NCBI GenBank assembly: GCA_002901265.1
Contig: PPHI01000017.1
Span: 124,001 to 188,000 of the forward strand
DNA from: Rhodopirellula baltica
GTDB lineage: Bacteria; Planctomycetota; Planctomycetia; Pirellulales; Pirellulaceae
Reading direction: 5' to 3'
Length of the DNA stretch: 64,000 nucleotides
The notes beneath the pieces were generated by a model that was not told where the DNA came from, ran no database searches, and saw only the letters and a list, made by a program, of their open reading frames with translations. The position numbers were made by a program, and so were the translations under genes. Of this stretch, positions 47,120 to 56,466 are shown piece by piece (within the stretch, counting starts at the first letter, position 1; every line of letters starts with the position of its first letter).

Positions 47120-47128
47120 TCCCGAATC
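47111..47128. terminator. Short inverted repeat spanning two convergent stops
   Basis: GATTCG (47111-47116) and CGAATC (47123-47128) pair around TGATCC. It covers both stop codons. No T run follows; weak candidate. Confidence 0.2.
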
Positions 47129-47933
47129 ACTTCGCCATTCGCAAGGGCATCGGTTCCGCGTCATAACTGGAACGTAGTCGTTCATGGAATCGCATCGGAG
47201 CCGCGATGTTTGCACGCATGTATTGGCCGGGTGCACCACTAACGTCTTGGCATTCAAAGGGTTCACCAATCGGCCGGGCCTTGAAGATTCGGTGGTACAA
47301 CTTGGCATGTCGTGGATGCACGATCGCATCCATGTGTGTCAGCCCCATTTCGATTGCCGTCTGATGCATCAATCCCGTCAGGGCAAGAAAGACAGATCGA
47401 TACCGCGTCGATGAGTTCGCATCAGCGGATTCATGCTCGATCGCCAATCGACACACTCTTCCAACGCGCCCGTCACAAGCAAACGGATCAAACACTTGGA
47501 TCACTGATTCGTGGCCCGATCCCAGCACTGCTTCGGCAGTCGGCGTCAAAAGTGTCACGGTACCACAGATAACTTCGTGCGCGTCTTTCGAAAATGGATT
47601 GCGACCTTCAGATCGCCGGGGATTTGGAACACCGAATAGATATTCGGTCGTTCGGAATGCGAGAAACACGTTTGCTTTCCAGCGACGGTCTTCCTGAAAC
47701 ATGACCGGCGATGCGCTTGCCAGCTGCGTCGTGGGCGAATCGGTTGGAGCTTCTTTGCCCAACAATCCAACGTCTTCATAGCGTTGGCGCCGAAACTCGT
47801 CGGCTCGCCGCAAGTCGGCTGGTGTGGTTGCCAATCGGCAATGAATGGATTGGCGAACTTTGACTTTGGTAGAAACGAGTTGCCTGGATGGATCACGTAG
47901 ACGTGCCGATCGCAAACTGGCGATTGACTGCAT
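47127..47933 (-). CDS. N-acyl amino acid synthase-like (FeeM/GNAT type), copy 1
   Basis: 268 residues from ATG 47933, preceded by GGGGGA. The N-terminal FRRQRYEDVG looks like the GNAT/autoinducer-synthase helix; GTVTLL gives a central strand; GRVCRLAIEH and YRSVFLALTGLMHQTAIEMG lead to AIVHPRHAKLYHRIFKA and PIGEPFECQDV, which fit FeeM-type N-acyltransferases (long-chain N-acyl amino acid synthases). These transfer an acyl chain from an acyl-carrier protein to an amino acid. It is related to the gene at 49367, but on the other strand. The substrate is unknown. Confidence 0.65.
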   Translation of the reverse strand: MQSIASLRSARLRDPSRQLVSTKVKVRQSIHCRLATTPADLRRADEFRRQRYEDVGLLGKEAPTDSPTTQLASASPVMFQEDRRWKANVFLAFRTTEYLFGVPNPRRSEGRNPFSKDAHEVICGTVTLLTPTAEAVLGSGHESVIQVFDPFACDGRVGRVCRLAIEHESADANSSTRYRSVFLALTGLMHQTAIEMGLTHMDAIVHPRHAKLYHRIFKARPIGEPFECQDVSGAPGQYMRANIAAPMRFHERLRSSYDAEPMPLRMAK

Positions 47934-48397
47934 TACATTCCCCCGGTGATGGAACGATAAGTGGTGGGTTGCTTCAGGTCTGCGTCAACAGCTTGCCTAT
48001 CGCACAGGTCACTCATTGACTTGGCAGCCCCAATTGCTCGGTTTGCTCAGTGCCGAAGCACTGGCTGGAATTCAAACGCGAATCAAAAAAGAAAAAGAGA
48101 GAAGAGTTCGGGCAGTCAGAGCCCCCATAGCTCGTCAGCCGATGGACGAGGATTATGACGATTATCTGACCCAGCGTGTTTGGATAAGACAAATAATTTG
48201 TGTTAATTACAAGCGATGGCGAGTTTAGGGGGACCTATAGCACTCGCCTGGTGATGGACGGGCGTACGTGGCATAACGCGAGTTTATTTACCACAACGGC
48301 CCCCTGCTGGGGCTCTAACTGTTTGCCATTAGACCGGTAAAGCTCAAAACAAGTTCCGCGAATCGACAAAATCGTTGCGGATTATTGTTCGCCCAGA
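47934..48397. other. Intergenic region between copy 1 and the unknown gene
   Basis: 464 bases. A 5-bp hairpin GCCCC/GGGGC (48299-48313) lies past the minus-strand stop at 48398 but lacks a T run. Small plus-strand frames at 47961-48228 were not accepted. A stretch rich in AT (48187-48205) may be promoter-related for copy 1. Confidence 0.3.
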
Positions 48398-48997
48398 TTA
48401 GGTTTGCGGCTCAGCGGGACCGGTTCGGTAAAGCAAGAATGGGATCGTCCTGCGGAGCTTTGCCCACCGTGGATTCCAAGGTCCGAAGGTGCCCATGCCG
48501 AGCAATAAATTTTCCGAGAGCACTCGCAGTTCCCCGCGTAACCAACACACCGCCCCTCGATTGCGTTTTCGATAGTCGAGGATATAGGCGGCTCCGTTGA
48601 CAACGTTCGAGCCGCCGATGTACGTGTCCATCGGCAGCAGTACCTTGCGTGAATCAGGGGTACCGAAAACGTTGTAGCCCTGTCCGCGCTCGCGATCGAT
48701 CGGACAAAACCCTTTGCCAATCCAAGGCCCTTTGCACGAGAACAGCTTTCGCACAATACAGGTGCAGAAGCGATCGCCTTGTGAAAGCATGACCGAGCCG
48801 TACTCCGCATGGACGTCCGCGATCGCGGGCGCGGCCAGATCTCGGTAGATAATTTTCAAATTGATTCGGTCAAGCTCGCGCAGCCTGTCAACCGTTTGAA
48901 AATCAGCCTGGGCCAGCAAACCAGATCGAGCAAGTTCGCCACACGGCCTGTTAGACAGCGCAGCGGTTGAGTTTGAATCAACGGTTGATGCATCCAT
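48398..48997 (-). CDS. Unknown protein between two acyltransferase-like genes
   Basis: 199 residues from ATG 48997; upstream in-frame extension to 49231 is open but unsupported, and no ribosome binding site is clear. There is no signal peptide. It shows a Gly- and aromatic-rich centre (IGKGFCPIDRERGQGYNVF, then DTYIGGSNVVNGAAYILDYR), suggesting a small beta fold, and Cys at CTCIVRKLFSC. I recognise no family. Location between the two N-acyltransferase-like genes suggests a shared function; that is inference only. Confidence 0.45.
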   Translation of the reverse strand: MDASTVDSNSTAALSNRPCGELARSGLLAQADFQTVDRLRELDRINLKIIYRDLAAPAIADVHAEYGSVMLSQGDRFCTCIVRKLFSCKGPWIGKGFCPIDRERGQGYNVFGTPDSRKVLLPMDTYIGGSNVVNGAAYILDYRKRNRGAVCWLRGELRVLSENLLLGMGTFGPWNPRWAKLRRTIPFLLYRTGPAEPQT

Positions 48998-49366
48998 GCG
49001 ACACGTGGGGCTTCGTCGGAAATGAAAGATCAGCGTTAGCAGATAAGGGTTGAGGTGAAAGCACAAAGACAGGACTGCACGCGATCGGCGCGTCTCTGAC
49101 CGCTGGATCACGGTCCGTTGGTTCGGTGGGCGGTAATCAAGCACTCCCCTGCTTCTGTGGGATGTTTGAACTAGCACATCTCGCCGTTGTCCGACAAGCC
49201 CGATCTCTGCAGTCGCCGTTTGTCTGAGCAAATGTCGACCAATGAGGAAGCGTTAACCCTCGATAATATTGGAACTTGCGTTGATTCGTCCAAAGCGATT
49301 TGTTAAACGTCTCCAGCCATTGGACGGATTTAACGGACGAAAGGACTCGTCTTAGAAGAGAAACGC
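48998..49366. other. Divergent region between the unknown gene and copy 2
   Basis: 369 bases. It must hold both promoters. No clear palindrome or -10/-35 pair was recognised. Confidence 0.3.
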
Positions 49367-50077
49367 ATGAAGCCAACGACTGTTTTATCAGGACGCCTAA
49401 GCGCGACTCGTCGCGGGAAAGTGTCTGTGTTGTGCGTTCGAGCGACGACGGCAACACAACTATCAAACGGGCGACATCTCTGGATGTCTCAGTTTCGGAA
49501 GGCAGGCTTACTCGAAGAACGCAACGAGGCGAAACTTCGTGACCCTGCGCTGCCCCAAAGCACTAACCAAGGACCGTGGAAAGCGATTGCGATCAATGCT
49601 TATCGCACGGTGGAAGGCGGCCTCTTTAGAACGTTTGGACGAAACCGCTTGAACGATGACGGCGGTGAATGCACCAATCTGTACCGAGGCGTCTGCGGCA
49701 CAGTCACGCTGCTGGTGCCCCGCGACTCGTCAAAATCCGTCGGCCGGATCACTCGCTTGGCGATCGATCACGCCGAACACGCGGAGATCGCAACCAACGG
49801 TGCCAGCACGCCGATTGCCTACCGAACGGTGTTCCTTGAATTGACGAGTTACTTGTATCAAACCGCAATTGAATACGGGCTGACTGATCTGGAAGCGATC
49901 GTTCACCCACGTCACGCCAAACTTTACAAGCGTGTCTTCAATGCAACGCCGATCGGCAAGCCGTTTGCCTGCGAAGAAGTCGCCGGCGCGCTGGCCCAAT
50001 TGATGCAAGCTGATATTCGCGACCCGAAACAATTTCATCCCCGGTTGCGAGAACGCTATCTGACTCGCAGTGCCTAG
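49367..50077 (+). CDS. N-acyl amino acid synthase-like (FeeM/GNAT type), copy 2
   Basis: 236 residues from ATG 49367 with a purine-rich GAAGAG upstream. It shares with copy 1: GTVTLL; RLAI[ED]H; YR[ST]VFL-LT; QTAIE-GLT; AIVHPRHAKLY-R-F; PIG-PF-C; and FH-RLR near the C-terminus. The N-terminal FRRQRY-type helix is less clear here. The same acyltransferase role is inferred. It overlaps the convergent gene by four bases at 50074-50077. Confidence 0.65.
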   Translation: MKPTTVLSGRLSATRRGKVSVLCVRATTATQLSNGRHLWMSQFRKAGLLEERNEAKLRDPALPQSTNQGPWKAIAINAYRTVEGGLFRTFGRNRLNDDGGECTNLYRGVCGTVTLLVPRDSSKSVGRITRLAIDHAEHAEIATNGASTPIAYRTVFLELTSYLYQTAIEYGLTDLEAIVHPRHAKLYKRVFNATPIGKPFACEEVAGALAQLMQADIRDPKQFHPRLRERYLTRSA

Positions 50078-51291
50078 TCGCGTCCAATCGTACTCGGCTC
50101 AACAACGGTCACTTCGATCGGGCTTCCATCGCGCCGAGTCAATCGAAATTGAAATTCATAGTCCTGCGCCCACGATTCTGTTTGCGCGTTCTGCAGGACT
50201 TTGATCAGTACGGTGTTTTCCCCCGCCTGCAACTCACAGGGTGAGACGTATTGATCGATCCGTGTTCCCGAGTGATACACATTATTGCTGATCACTGGTT
50301 TCCCATTGACCCAAACTTGGTTGGCGTTGATGCAACCGAGTCGGGCTTCGGCCGGAAGCACGTTTGCGTTTGAAAAGTCTGCGTCATTGGATACCGTGAA
50401 GCGACAAAAAGCATACGCGACGGCGTCTTTCGCATTGGCCATCGGTGCGTTCAAGTCGACCATACCGAGTTTGTCATCGCTACCAATCTGTTGCCACTGA
50501 ACCGCTTGCCCCGCCTTACCTTTCTCGCTGGCGTTTGCCTCGCCGGGAAGCGTTTGGATGGGCGAACCGGATTCCAGATAACGTTGCTCCGGCGTGTATG
50601 CAGTTTCGAACTGTTGGCTATCTGTGTTGTCGAAGGGGCCGATCACCAACCAATCAGTGATCAACCCGAGAGCGTCCGCCAAGTCAACGTCGACGCCTAG
50701 CTCCTTGAGTCGATCGACCGCTTGCTCCAATTGCTTGGCACTTCGTCCATGCTTGACGACGCGTTGCAGTTCGCTCTTTGCTTTGTCCGGTTGGTCATCT
50801 TTCAACCGAGCAGCGTCATCGAGCAGCATCTGGATTTTCAGAAAACGAACCGGCAGCGATGGGTCGGATTCCGCGTTCGCCAAGAGTTCCGCTTTCGACG
50901 CCGGGTCGTGCTGAACCAGCAATTGATACGCGACGTATCGGGCATCTTTGTCGCCCGCTCGGTCTGCGAAGAAAGACGACAATTCCTGTTTTGGAAAATC
51001 ACCATTGTCCGCAACGTCAGCCGCCAGTCCACGCAGCCAGTTACGTCCACGCTCGCTGGCCTCATCAAATCCATTGAGCACCACTGCAATCTGATCGCTT
51101 GGGATCACCTCCAACTCTTTGATTGCCCGCGATGCGGCATCGTCACTGCCAGCCGACCCATCAGCCTTCGCGATCGACCGCAGCAATGCCTCCGGTTGGT
51201 CGACTGCTTGAACAGGCGTCGATGACAGAGTCGTTCCAGTGGCGGACATCAAGACCAACAGTGCGGCGCGGCGAAAACGAGAGGGATTCAT
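50074..51291 (-). CDS. Secreted protein with C-terminal galactose-binding-like domain
   Basis: 405 residues. Signal peptide about 1-28 (ending TPVQAVD). Residues 30-190 are helical with repeated units; the C-terminal half (about 205-405) has the pattern of jelly-roll carbohydrate-binding domains: DWLVIGPFDN, YAFCRFTV, NQVWVNGKPV, YVSPCELQAGENTVLIKV. No enzymatic motif is visible. It might bind glycans outside the cell. Start: ATG 51291. It is separated by 57 bases from the M20 enzyme gene upstream, possibly cotranscribed with it. Confidence 0.6.
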   Translation of the reverse strand: MNPSRFRRAALLVLMSATGTTLSSTPVQAVDQPEALLRSIAKADGSAGSDDAASRAIKELEVIPSDQIAVVLNGFDEASERGRNWLRGLAADVADNGDFPKQELSSFFADRAGDKDARYVAYQLLVQHDPASKAELLANAESDPSLPVRFLKIQMLLDDAARLKDDQPDKAKSELQRVVKHGRSAKQLEQAVDRLKELGVDVDLADALGLITDWLVIGPFDNTDSQQFETAYTPEQRYLESGSPIQTLPGEANASEKGKAGQAVQWQQIGSDDKLGMVDLNAPMANAKDAVAYAFCRFTVSNDADFSNANVLPAEARLGCINANQVWVNGKPVISNNVYHSGTRIDQYVSPCELQAGENTVLIKVLQNAQTESWAQDYEFQFRLTRRDGSPIEVTVVEPSTIGRD

Positions 51292-51348
51292 ATCTGATTT
51301 TGGTCAGGGAGGATTCGGCTGATTCGGAGGCGGAGAGGGAGACAGTGA

Positions 51349-52770
51349 TTAGGGCTTGGGCATGAGTTCAATCAAGGCGATCACCGTGGATTCGATGCCG
51401 CGTTTGACAGACGGCTCGGGGGTAATTTTGAATAGGGGCGAGTGATGGCTGGGCACCATCTCGCCGCCATCGGCTTCGGCAGCAAACGCTTCGGCAGGTG
51501 TCCCGCCGATCCCCCAATACACGGACGGAATATTCGGTTCGGTGGTGAATACCGGAAAGTCCTCCGCTCCCATTCCCTTCTGTGTTTCGGCAATCACAAC
51601 TTCTGATCCAATTTGGTCCGTCCAAGCTTGACGTAAACGTTGGGCAAGTTCGGCTTGATTGAACGTTGGCGGTACACTTTCTTCCGACACAATAACCTCC
51701 GGCAATTTGTCATCCGGTAAACCGGCAACACGTCCCATGTTCACAGCGATTCGGCGAATCCCATCGAGCAACGTTTGACGGGTCTCCGTGTTTGTGCTGC
51801 GAACAGTCAGTTGCAAACGTGCTTCGTCCGAAATGATGTTGTGCTTGGTTCCGGCATGAAAGGATCCGACGGTGATCACACCCGGTTCGCGTGGTGCAAT
51901 CTCGCGAGAGACCAACGTTTGTAGCGCAAGCACAATTTGACTGGCCAGCACGATCGGGTCTTTACCACGATGGGGACTTGCGCCGTGAGCACCGACTCCA
52001 TGGACGATGATGTCAACGGTGTCTGAACCGGCGTAGGGGCTACCGTCGACAACGTTGATCATTCCAGCCTCGGTCTGCGCAGAAACATGGAACGCGAGCG
52101 CGTAGTCCGGCACGCCGAATCGATCCCAAAGTCGATCTTGCTTCATCGCGCGTGCGCCGGCGATGCGTTCTTCGGCAGGCTGCACGATCAGCATCAAAGT
52201 GCCTGACCATCGATCGCGATTCGAAGACATGTAGCGTGCGGTTCCGACCAAACTGGTGATGTGAACGTCGTGCCCGCAGGCATGCATGACTGGCACGACA
52301 TTTCCCGTGATCGGATCTTCTTGGGTTGCCTTGGAAGCGTACTCCAGCCCAGATTTTTCCTCCACCGGCAATCCATCCATGTCGGCCCGCATCATGACCG
52401 TCGGGCCGTCACCATTCGCCAGCACCGCAACGATACCGGTGCCACCGACGCCTTCGGTAACATCAAAACCGACCGCTCGCAGTTCGCGTCCCATCCGAGC
52501 GGCAGTCTTGAACTCGACGAGCGATAGTTCCGGATTTTGGTGAAAATGCAGAAAGAGGTCCGACAAATACGCGTCGTAATCCTGGTCGATCGCTTTATTT
52601 AGTTCTGCCGAATCTGGCCCAATCGCGGACAAACGATTTTGACCACAGCACAATGCCATCGCGCAAACGAGTGCGAGACAGCGGGGCATGCGGGCAGGAA
52701 ACGACCGTGACGAAAAAGACATGGGCATCGCAGTATCGCTAGTGATGGGATCGGGCTTCAAACCCATCAT
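51349..52770 (-). CDS. M20-family amidohydrolase, secreted
   Basis: 473 residues from ATG 52770 (Met15 or Met17 are alternatives; the signal core lies at about 28-45). It has the M20D metal motifs: HQNPELSLVEFKTA, MMRADMDGLP, HACGHDVH, PAEE and HHSP near the C-terminus. Such enzymes cleave N-acyl amino acids, hippurate or peptides. An N-acyl hydrolase near two N-acyltransferase-like genes is suggestive. It sits about 1.3 kb from copy 2. Confidence 0.88.
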   Translation of the reverse strand: MMGLKPDPITSDTAMPMSFSSRSFPARMPRCLALVCAMALCCGQNRLSAIGPDSAELNKAIDQDYDAYLSDLFLHFHQNPELSLVEFKTAARMGRELRAVGFDVTEGVGGTGIVAVLANGDGPTVMMRADMDGLPVEEKSGLEYASKATQEDPITGNVVPVMHACGHDVHITSLVGTARYMSSNRDRWSGTLMLIVQPAEERIAGARAMKQDRLWDRFGVPDYALAFHVSAQTEAGMINVVDGSPYAGSDTVDIIVHGVGAHGASPHRGKDPIVLASQIVLALQTLVSREIAPREPGVITVGSFHAGTKHNIISDEARLQLTVRSTNTETRQTLLDGIRRIAVNMGRVAGLPDDKLPEVIVSEESVPPTFNQAELAQRLRQAWTDQIGSEVVIAETQKGMGAEDFPVFTTEPNIPSVYWGIGGTPAEAFAAEADGGEMVPSHHSPLFKITPEPSVKRGIESTVIALIELMPKP

Positions 52771-52808
52771 AGCGTAGCGTCCACGTGTTCGTGGCGCCCC
52801 GGGTTGTC

Positions 52809-53585
52809 CTAGCCTTTACGACGTAAAACAAACAGCCCTTCGAGCAGTTCGCTGTCGAATGGCAGCGGGTCGTCGATGTCGTACGCAAAGTCAAATGACT
52901 CGACGAGTTCCCAGCGATCACTCACTTTTTTGAACAGACGTTTCAGCTGAGTGGGTGTGTACAACCGCAGCGGGAACTCGCTTTCGATTTTGATTTTGTC
53001 GCCGCTTTTTCGTTTCGCGACAAGCTTCACCCGCAGCGTCTCGAGACGCTTTTTCTCATCTGTCTCGGGGACACTGATCGTCGTTTTCAACTCCGTCCCG
53101 GCGTGCTTGATGGTAAAGCGTTCCGTCACGGCGTCGTATTCTTCTTCGGGCGTTAAGTGCATCCCGAGGATATACAGTCCGCCTGGCGCGATCGCATCAG
53201 CGAGTGTTTGCAGGTGCGTGACGGCATCTTTCTCGGTCAGCAGGTGGCGGAAAGTGTTGTAGGTACAAAACGCGGCGTGATAGGGCTTCTTCGCTTCGAT
53301 CGACGTCATGTCCCCCAGCACGCAGGTCGCGTGAAGCTGCCGGCGTTTGAGCTTTCGTTCGGTGTACTTGAGCATCGCGGGACTTAAATCGATGCCGGTC
53401 ACGTCATAGCCTTTCGCGGCCAAGGCGACGACCAAACGCCCGCTCCCACATCCTGGTTCCAGTAAACGTTTGACGCGACATTTGGCAAAACGCTCGAACG
53501 CCGCTTCGAAAAACTCAACTTCGACAGGCGTTTCGTCGCGAAACAACATGTCGAAGTATTGGGGATAGTCGTACCACTTCGCCAT
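52809..53585 (-). CDS. Class I SAM-dependent methyltransferase
   Basis: 258 residues. The SAM-binding motif I is LLEPGCGSGRLV (41-52), followed by the acidic GIDLSPAML and a motif near GDMTSIEA. The overall pattern is of a small-molecule class I methyltransferase; the substrate is unknown. It follows a secreted-protein gene by five bases, so they are likely cotranscribed. No membrane segment. Confidence 0.88.
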   Translation of the reverse strand: MAKWYDYPQYFDMLFRDETPVEVEFFEAAFERFAKCRVKRLLEPGCGSGRLVVALAAKGYDVTGIDLSPAMLKYTERKLKRRQLHATCVLGDMTSIEAKKPYHAAFCTYNTFRHLLTEKDAVTHLQTLADAIAPGGLYILGMHLTPEEEYDAVTERFTIKHAGTELKTTISVPETDEKKRLETLRVKLVAKRKSGDKIKIESEFPLRLYTPTQLKRLFKKVSDRWELVESFDFAYDIDDPLPFDSELLEGLFVLRRKG

Positions 53586-53590
53586 CGATG

Positions 53591-54124
53591 CTACTTCGTT
53601 TCCGTTGGTTGATTGGCGGTCTCTTCAATCTTCACGATCTTGCCAAACAGATGCCCGCCATGGTCACCGTGTTGCCAAGTCCCTGCGTAGCGTCCGGCCT
53701 CTTTGCCGGGCTGAATCAACACCCGTGCGTCGAAGGTTCCCATCGTGGGGATCCACAGAGAATCGAGAGTGATCACTGGCGTATTGCCTGACCAAAGAAC
53801 TTTCAAATCCAATGGCACTTCTTGATCGACATCTCCGTACTTGATGCGAGCCTTAAAGCGAAACACATCGGGCAGGTCCAGCTTTTCGCAACTGGTGATC
53901 GTGTAGGTTTCTGTTTTCGCGACATCCTGGCCATCGACTGTGAACTTACCGATGAACTGTGTGCCGCTCAGATAGTTCGCCAATCGAAGGTCCTTGGGCG
54001 AATGCTGGGACTCTGCTGGCGTTGTGCTCGACGAATCTTGCGCACGGGCCGTCGGGGCGTTTGCCCCTGCCGTGACCATAGTGACCAACGCCAAACAAGC
54101 GACTTTTGAAAGGGAAGGGAGCAT
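53591..54124 (-). CDS. Secreted protein of unknown function
   Basis: 177 residues with a signal peptide (about 8-28, ending TARAQD). The mature part is a small strand-rich domain: YLSGTQFIGKFTVDG, TYTITSCEKLD, FRFKARIKYG, GRYAGTWQHGDHGGHLFG. The His/Gly-rich GDHGGH is notable but not diagnostic. It is five bases upstream of a methyltransferase on the same strand. The family is not recognised. Confidence 0.6.
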   Translation of the reverse strand: MLPSLSKVACLALVTMVTAGANAPTARAQDSSSTTPAESQHSPKDLRLANYLSGTQFIGKFTVDGQDVAKTETYTITSCEKLDLPDVFRFKARIKYGDVDQEVPLDLKVLWSGNTPVITLDSLWIPTMGTFDARVLIQPGKEAGRYAGTWQHGDHGGHLFGKIVKIEETANQPTETK

Positions 54125-54269
54125 GACTTTTTTCCGGTTGTGACACGAATCAGACGGAACGCACTAACGTTCATTTATAGCGCGTCGAAGACAGTCATGC
54201 GATCCCCGCCATGGAGTTTCGTTCAGCGATAGACCTTTCACTCGGATCGGCTAAGTGACCACCAGCAAA

Positions 54270-54301
54270 TAAAAATGCGTCCACCGCGAAAGTGGACGCA
54301 T
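54270..54301 (-). terminator. Rho-independent terminator of the coiled-coil gene
   Basis: On the plus strand ATGCGTCCAC (54275-54284) and GTGGACGCAT (54292-54301) pair around a 7-base loop. In the minus direction the stem is followed by TTTTTATTT. It lies 36 bases past the stop at 54337. Confidence 0.85.
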
Positions 54302-54336
54302 CGATTGATCAATTGCTTGACCGGCGACAGCGAGTG

Positions 54337-55833
54337 CTACTGAGGCCGCACGATGTCACCGATTTCTTTGTTGCGTTGAACGCGTTCTTGCTGGTCGGTG
54401 AAGATCGAAGGAAGATCCACAGGGCGACGGCGAACGGCACTGTCGGAGCTACGCGGCTGGAAATCCTCGGCTCGGGCTGCCGATCCCAGCGGTGTGGTCA
54501 GCGTGTCGTCGATCGACTTGAGAAACGCTTCAAGCTTCCAAGCAGGAATGATCGTGACGCCGGCTTGGTTGGCACGTTCCTTCGCACGCCCCAACGCTTC
54601 AACGACTGCAGCCGCTTTACCATTGTCAGACGGACCAAGTTTAGGAGCTTCGCCGACGACCAAGAATCGAACGCTTGGGTCGATGCGTCCGCTATTTTCG
54701 CCTGCATCAGCGATTACTGCCCCAGCCGCTTTGATCATGCCTTCAAGCTGCTCATTGTCGGGACGGTCGTCGCCGTCGAGATCGATCGGCCCGGCCAATG
54801 CGATTTGAACCGTACGACCAGGTGCCCAAAATGGCGAGTAAACCGCGTCGCCTTCGATGATCGGGCTACTGATTTCAGGTTGTGCGATCACGCGGGCTTC
54901 TGCCAAGTGTGGACCGAGCACGCGGGTGACTTGAATCGAAGCTTTGACCTTCGCATCTTGAAGCCGCGAGGTTTGGTCGCGATCGATCACACCAAATGTG
55001 ACACCGCGGCGAAGGGCATCTGCCGATCCGAGGTTAATCGACACGATGTTGCCGTCTTTGAGAACGAAGCGAACCTCTCCCTGAACTCGCTCGAAGCTAC
55101 CTGATCCACGCAAGCGGTTGATTTGCAAACGCTGTGCGTCGATGGTGGTTTCGAGGTTGGCGATTTTGTTGTTGAGCAGGGTTTGATTGGCGTTGGATTT
55201 GCGTTGGGCTTCTTGAAGTGCCAACTCGCTTTTCAGCTTGCTGTCCTTCGCACGCTCCATTTGCGTCACCATGTCTTCGCGAGCAGCGGCAAATTGAACT
55301 CGCTCGTCATCGAGTTGTTTCGCCAGGTTCTCGCGTTCCGTTTCGGCTTTTTGCTGAGCGGCGCGGGCGGCATTGACGTCCGTTTCAGCTTGAGCGCGAA
55401 TCTTGCTCGCCTCGTCACGTGCGGTGCTGTACTGGGCGTTGCGGTCGCGGATGATATCGGTGAAGTAATCGGCCAGCTTGCCGTAATGCTTGTCCTGAAT
55501 CCCAACGTCTTGGCCGTACACTTGCATGTCGGTGTAGAACTGCTGAGCGATCGTGTCAAATTTCGGATCACCACTGTTCATCGACTTGAAACTGTCGAAG
55601 TTGTCTTGGGTCATCTGTTCGCCCCCAAGCATCTTCATCAGGTTGTCGTTTCGCGTTTGAGCGTCGCGGAGCCCGTTCTGTGCGTTGTTCAGACTGTCTT
55701 TGACTTTGGCCTGTGCTCCGGCTTGACCACTTCCCCAGCTCCATAAGATGAAGTTCAGGGCGAGCGATAGCACCAAAAAGATTAGGCAAGTGATAAGACT
55801 GCCGCGAATCACTGAATCGTCGCGTGCCGCCAT
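54337..55833 (-). CDS. Single-pass membrane protein with long coiled coil
   Basis: 498 residues. One N-terminal transmembrane helix (about 10-33, LITCLIFLVLSLALNFIL), then a coiled coil (about 115-260, with SKIRAQAETDVNAARAAQQK). A C-terminal domain (about 270-450, with VRFVLKDGNIVSINLGS and VRFLVVGEAP) resembles an OmpA/BRCT-like fold only loosely. Envelope function is plausible; nothing specific is supported. It stands near the pseudopilin operon but on the opposite strand. Confidence 0.6.
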   Translation of the reverse strand: MAARDDSVIRGSLITCLIFLVLSLALNFILWSWGSGQAGAQAKVKDSLNNAQNGLRDAQTRNDNLMKMLGGEQMTQDNFDSFKSMNSGDPKFDTIAQQFYTDMQVYGQDVGIQDKHYGKLADYFTDIIRDRNAQYSTARDEASKIRAQAETDVNAARAAQQKAETERENLAKQLDDERVQFAAAREDMVTQMERAKDSKLKSELALQEAQRKSNANQTLLNNKIANLETTIDAQRLQINRLRGSGSFERVQGEVRFVLKDGNIVSINLGSADALRRGVTFGVIDRDQTSRLQDAKVKASIQVTRVLGPHLAEARVIAQPEISSPIIEGDAVYSPFWAPGRTVQIALAGPIDLDGDDRPDNEQLEGMIKAAGAVIADAGENSGRIDPSVRFLVVGEAPKLGPSDNGKAAAVVEALGRAKERANQAGVTIIPAWKLEAFLKSIDDTLTTPLGSAARAEDFQPRSSDSAVRRRPVDLPSIFTDQQERVQRNKEIGDIVRPQ

Positions 55834-56466
55834 AGCAAAATATCCGGGCGAATAGTGGAGGGGACAGGAGAGACCGATGGACTGGACGAGCTAAATCCTT
55901 TCGCCGAACGCCATCGTTTGTAGCGGCGTCGCAAAGGGAATCCATCCACAGAATATTCAGAAGTCTCCGTCATTCTAGCATTTCTACTGCAGAATAACCG
56001 CGTAAGCTGGACAATCTGGCGCGGATTTGGGGGTCGTAGGTCGGATTGATCGACACGAAAGGCTAAAGCCGCCTTGAAAGGCCGTCTCTCCCTCCCTCTT
56101 GTGTCCGCAAAGCATCAGCCGATTGCTGGCTTTCCCTCGCCACCAGGCCTTTGGGGTGGGTTCCGTCAGTTTGTCTTGGGGGCCGGCTTGGTGCAAAGCA
56201 ACGCATTCACGACCTTTCGATGCTTCTGCCGCTGATTGCGGAACTTTCTGCTCCCACCGCGGTTAAGATAACTGGGCGATGTCGGCAACTGCCCCCCAAC
56301 TGGCGAAAGCAGTAACAAGACATCGCAGGCGAGACCGGCCAGACATTCAGATACGCACGACGTGTCATCGTAGACGGTCTCCTATCAGTAACGCGGAGCG
56401 GAATTGGCTCCCAATCGTTCGTTGCCACTGAAACACACAGTCCGAAACAAGAAACAGTTCCTTCCC
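55834..56466. other. Divergent region before the pseudopilin operon
   Basis: 633 bases. Two small minus-strand frames (55984-56196, 56207-56506) look spurious. It should hold the promoter of the secretion operon; no convincing box was identified. Confidence 0.4.

Noticed and set aside
47961-48228. Two small plus-strand frames between copy 1 and the unknown gene
   Set aside because: No start signal, no similarity and overlapping each other in different frames.
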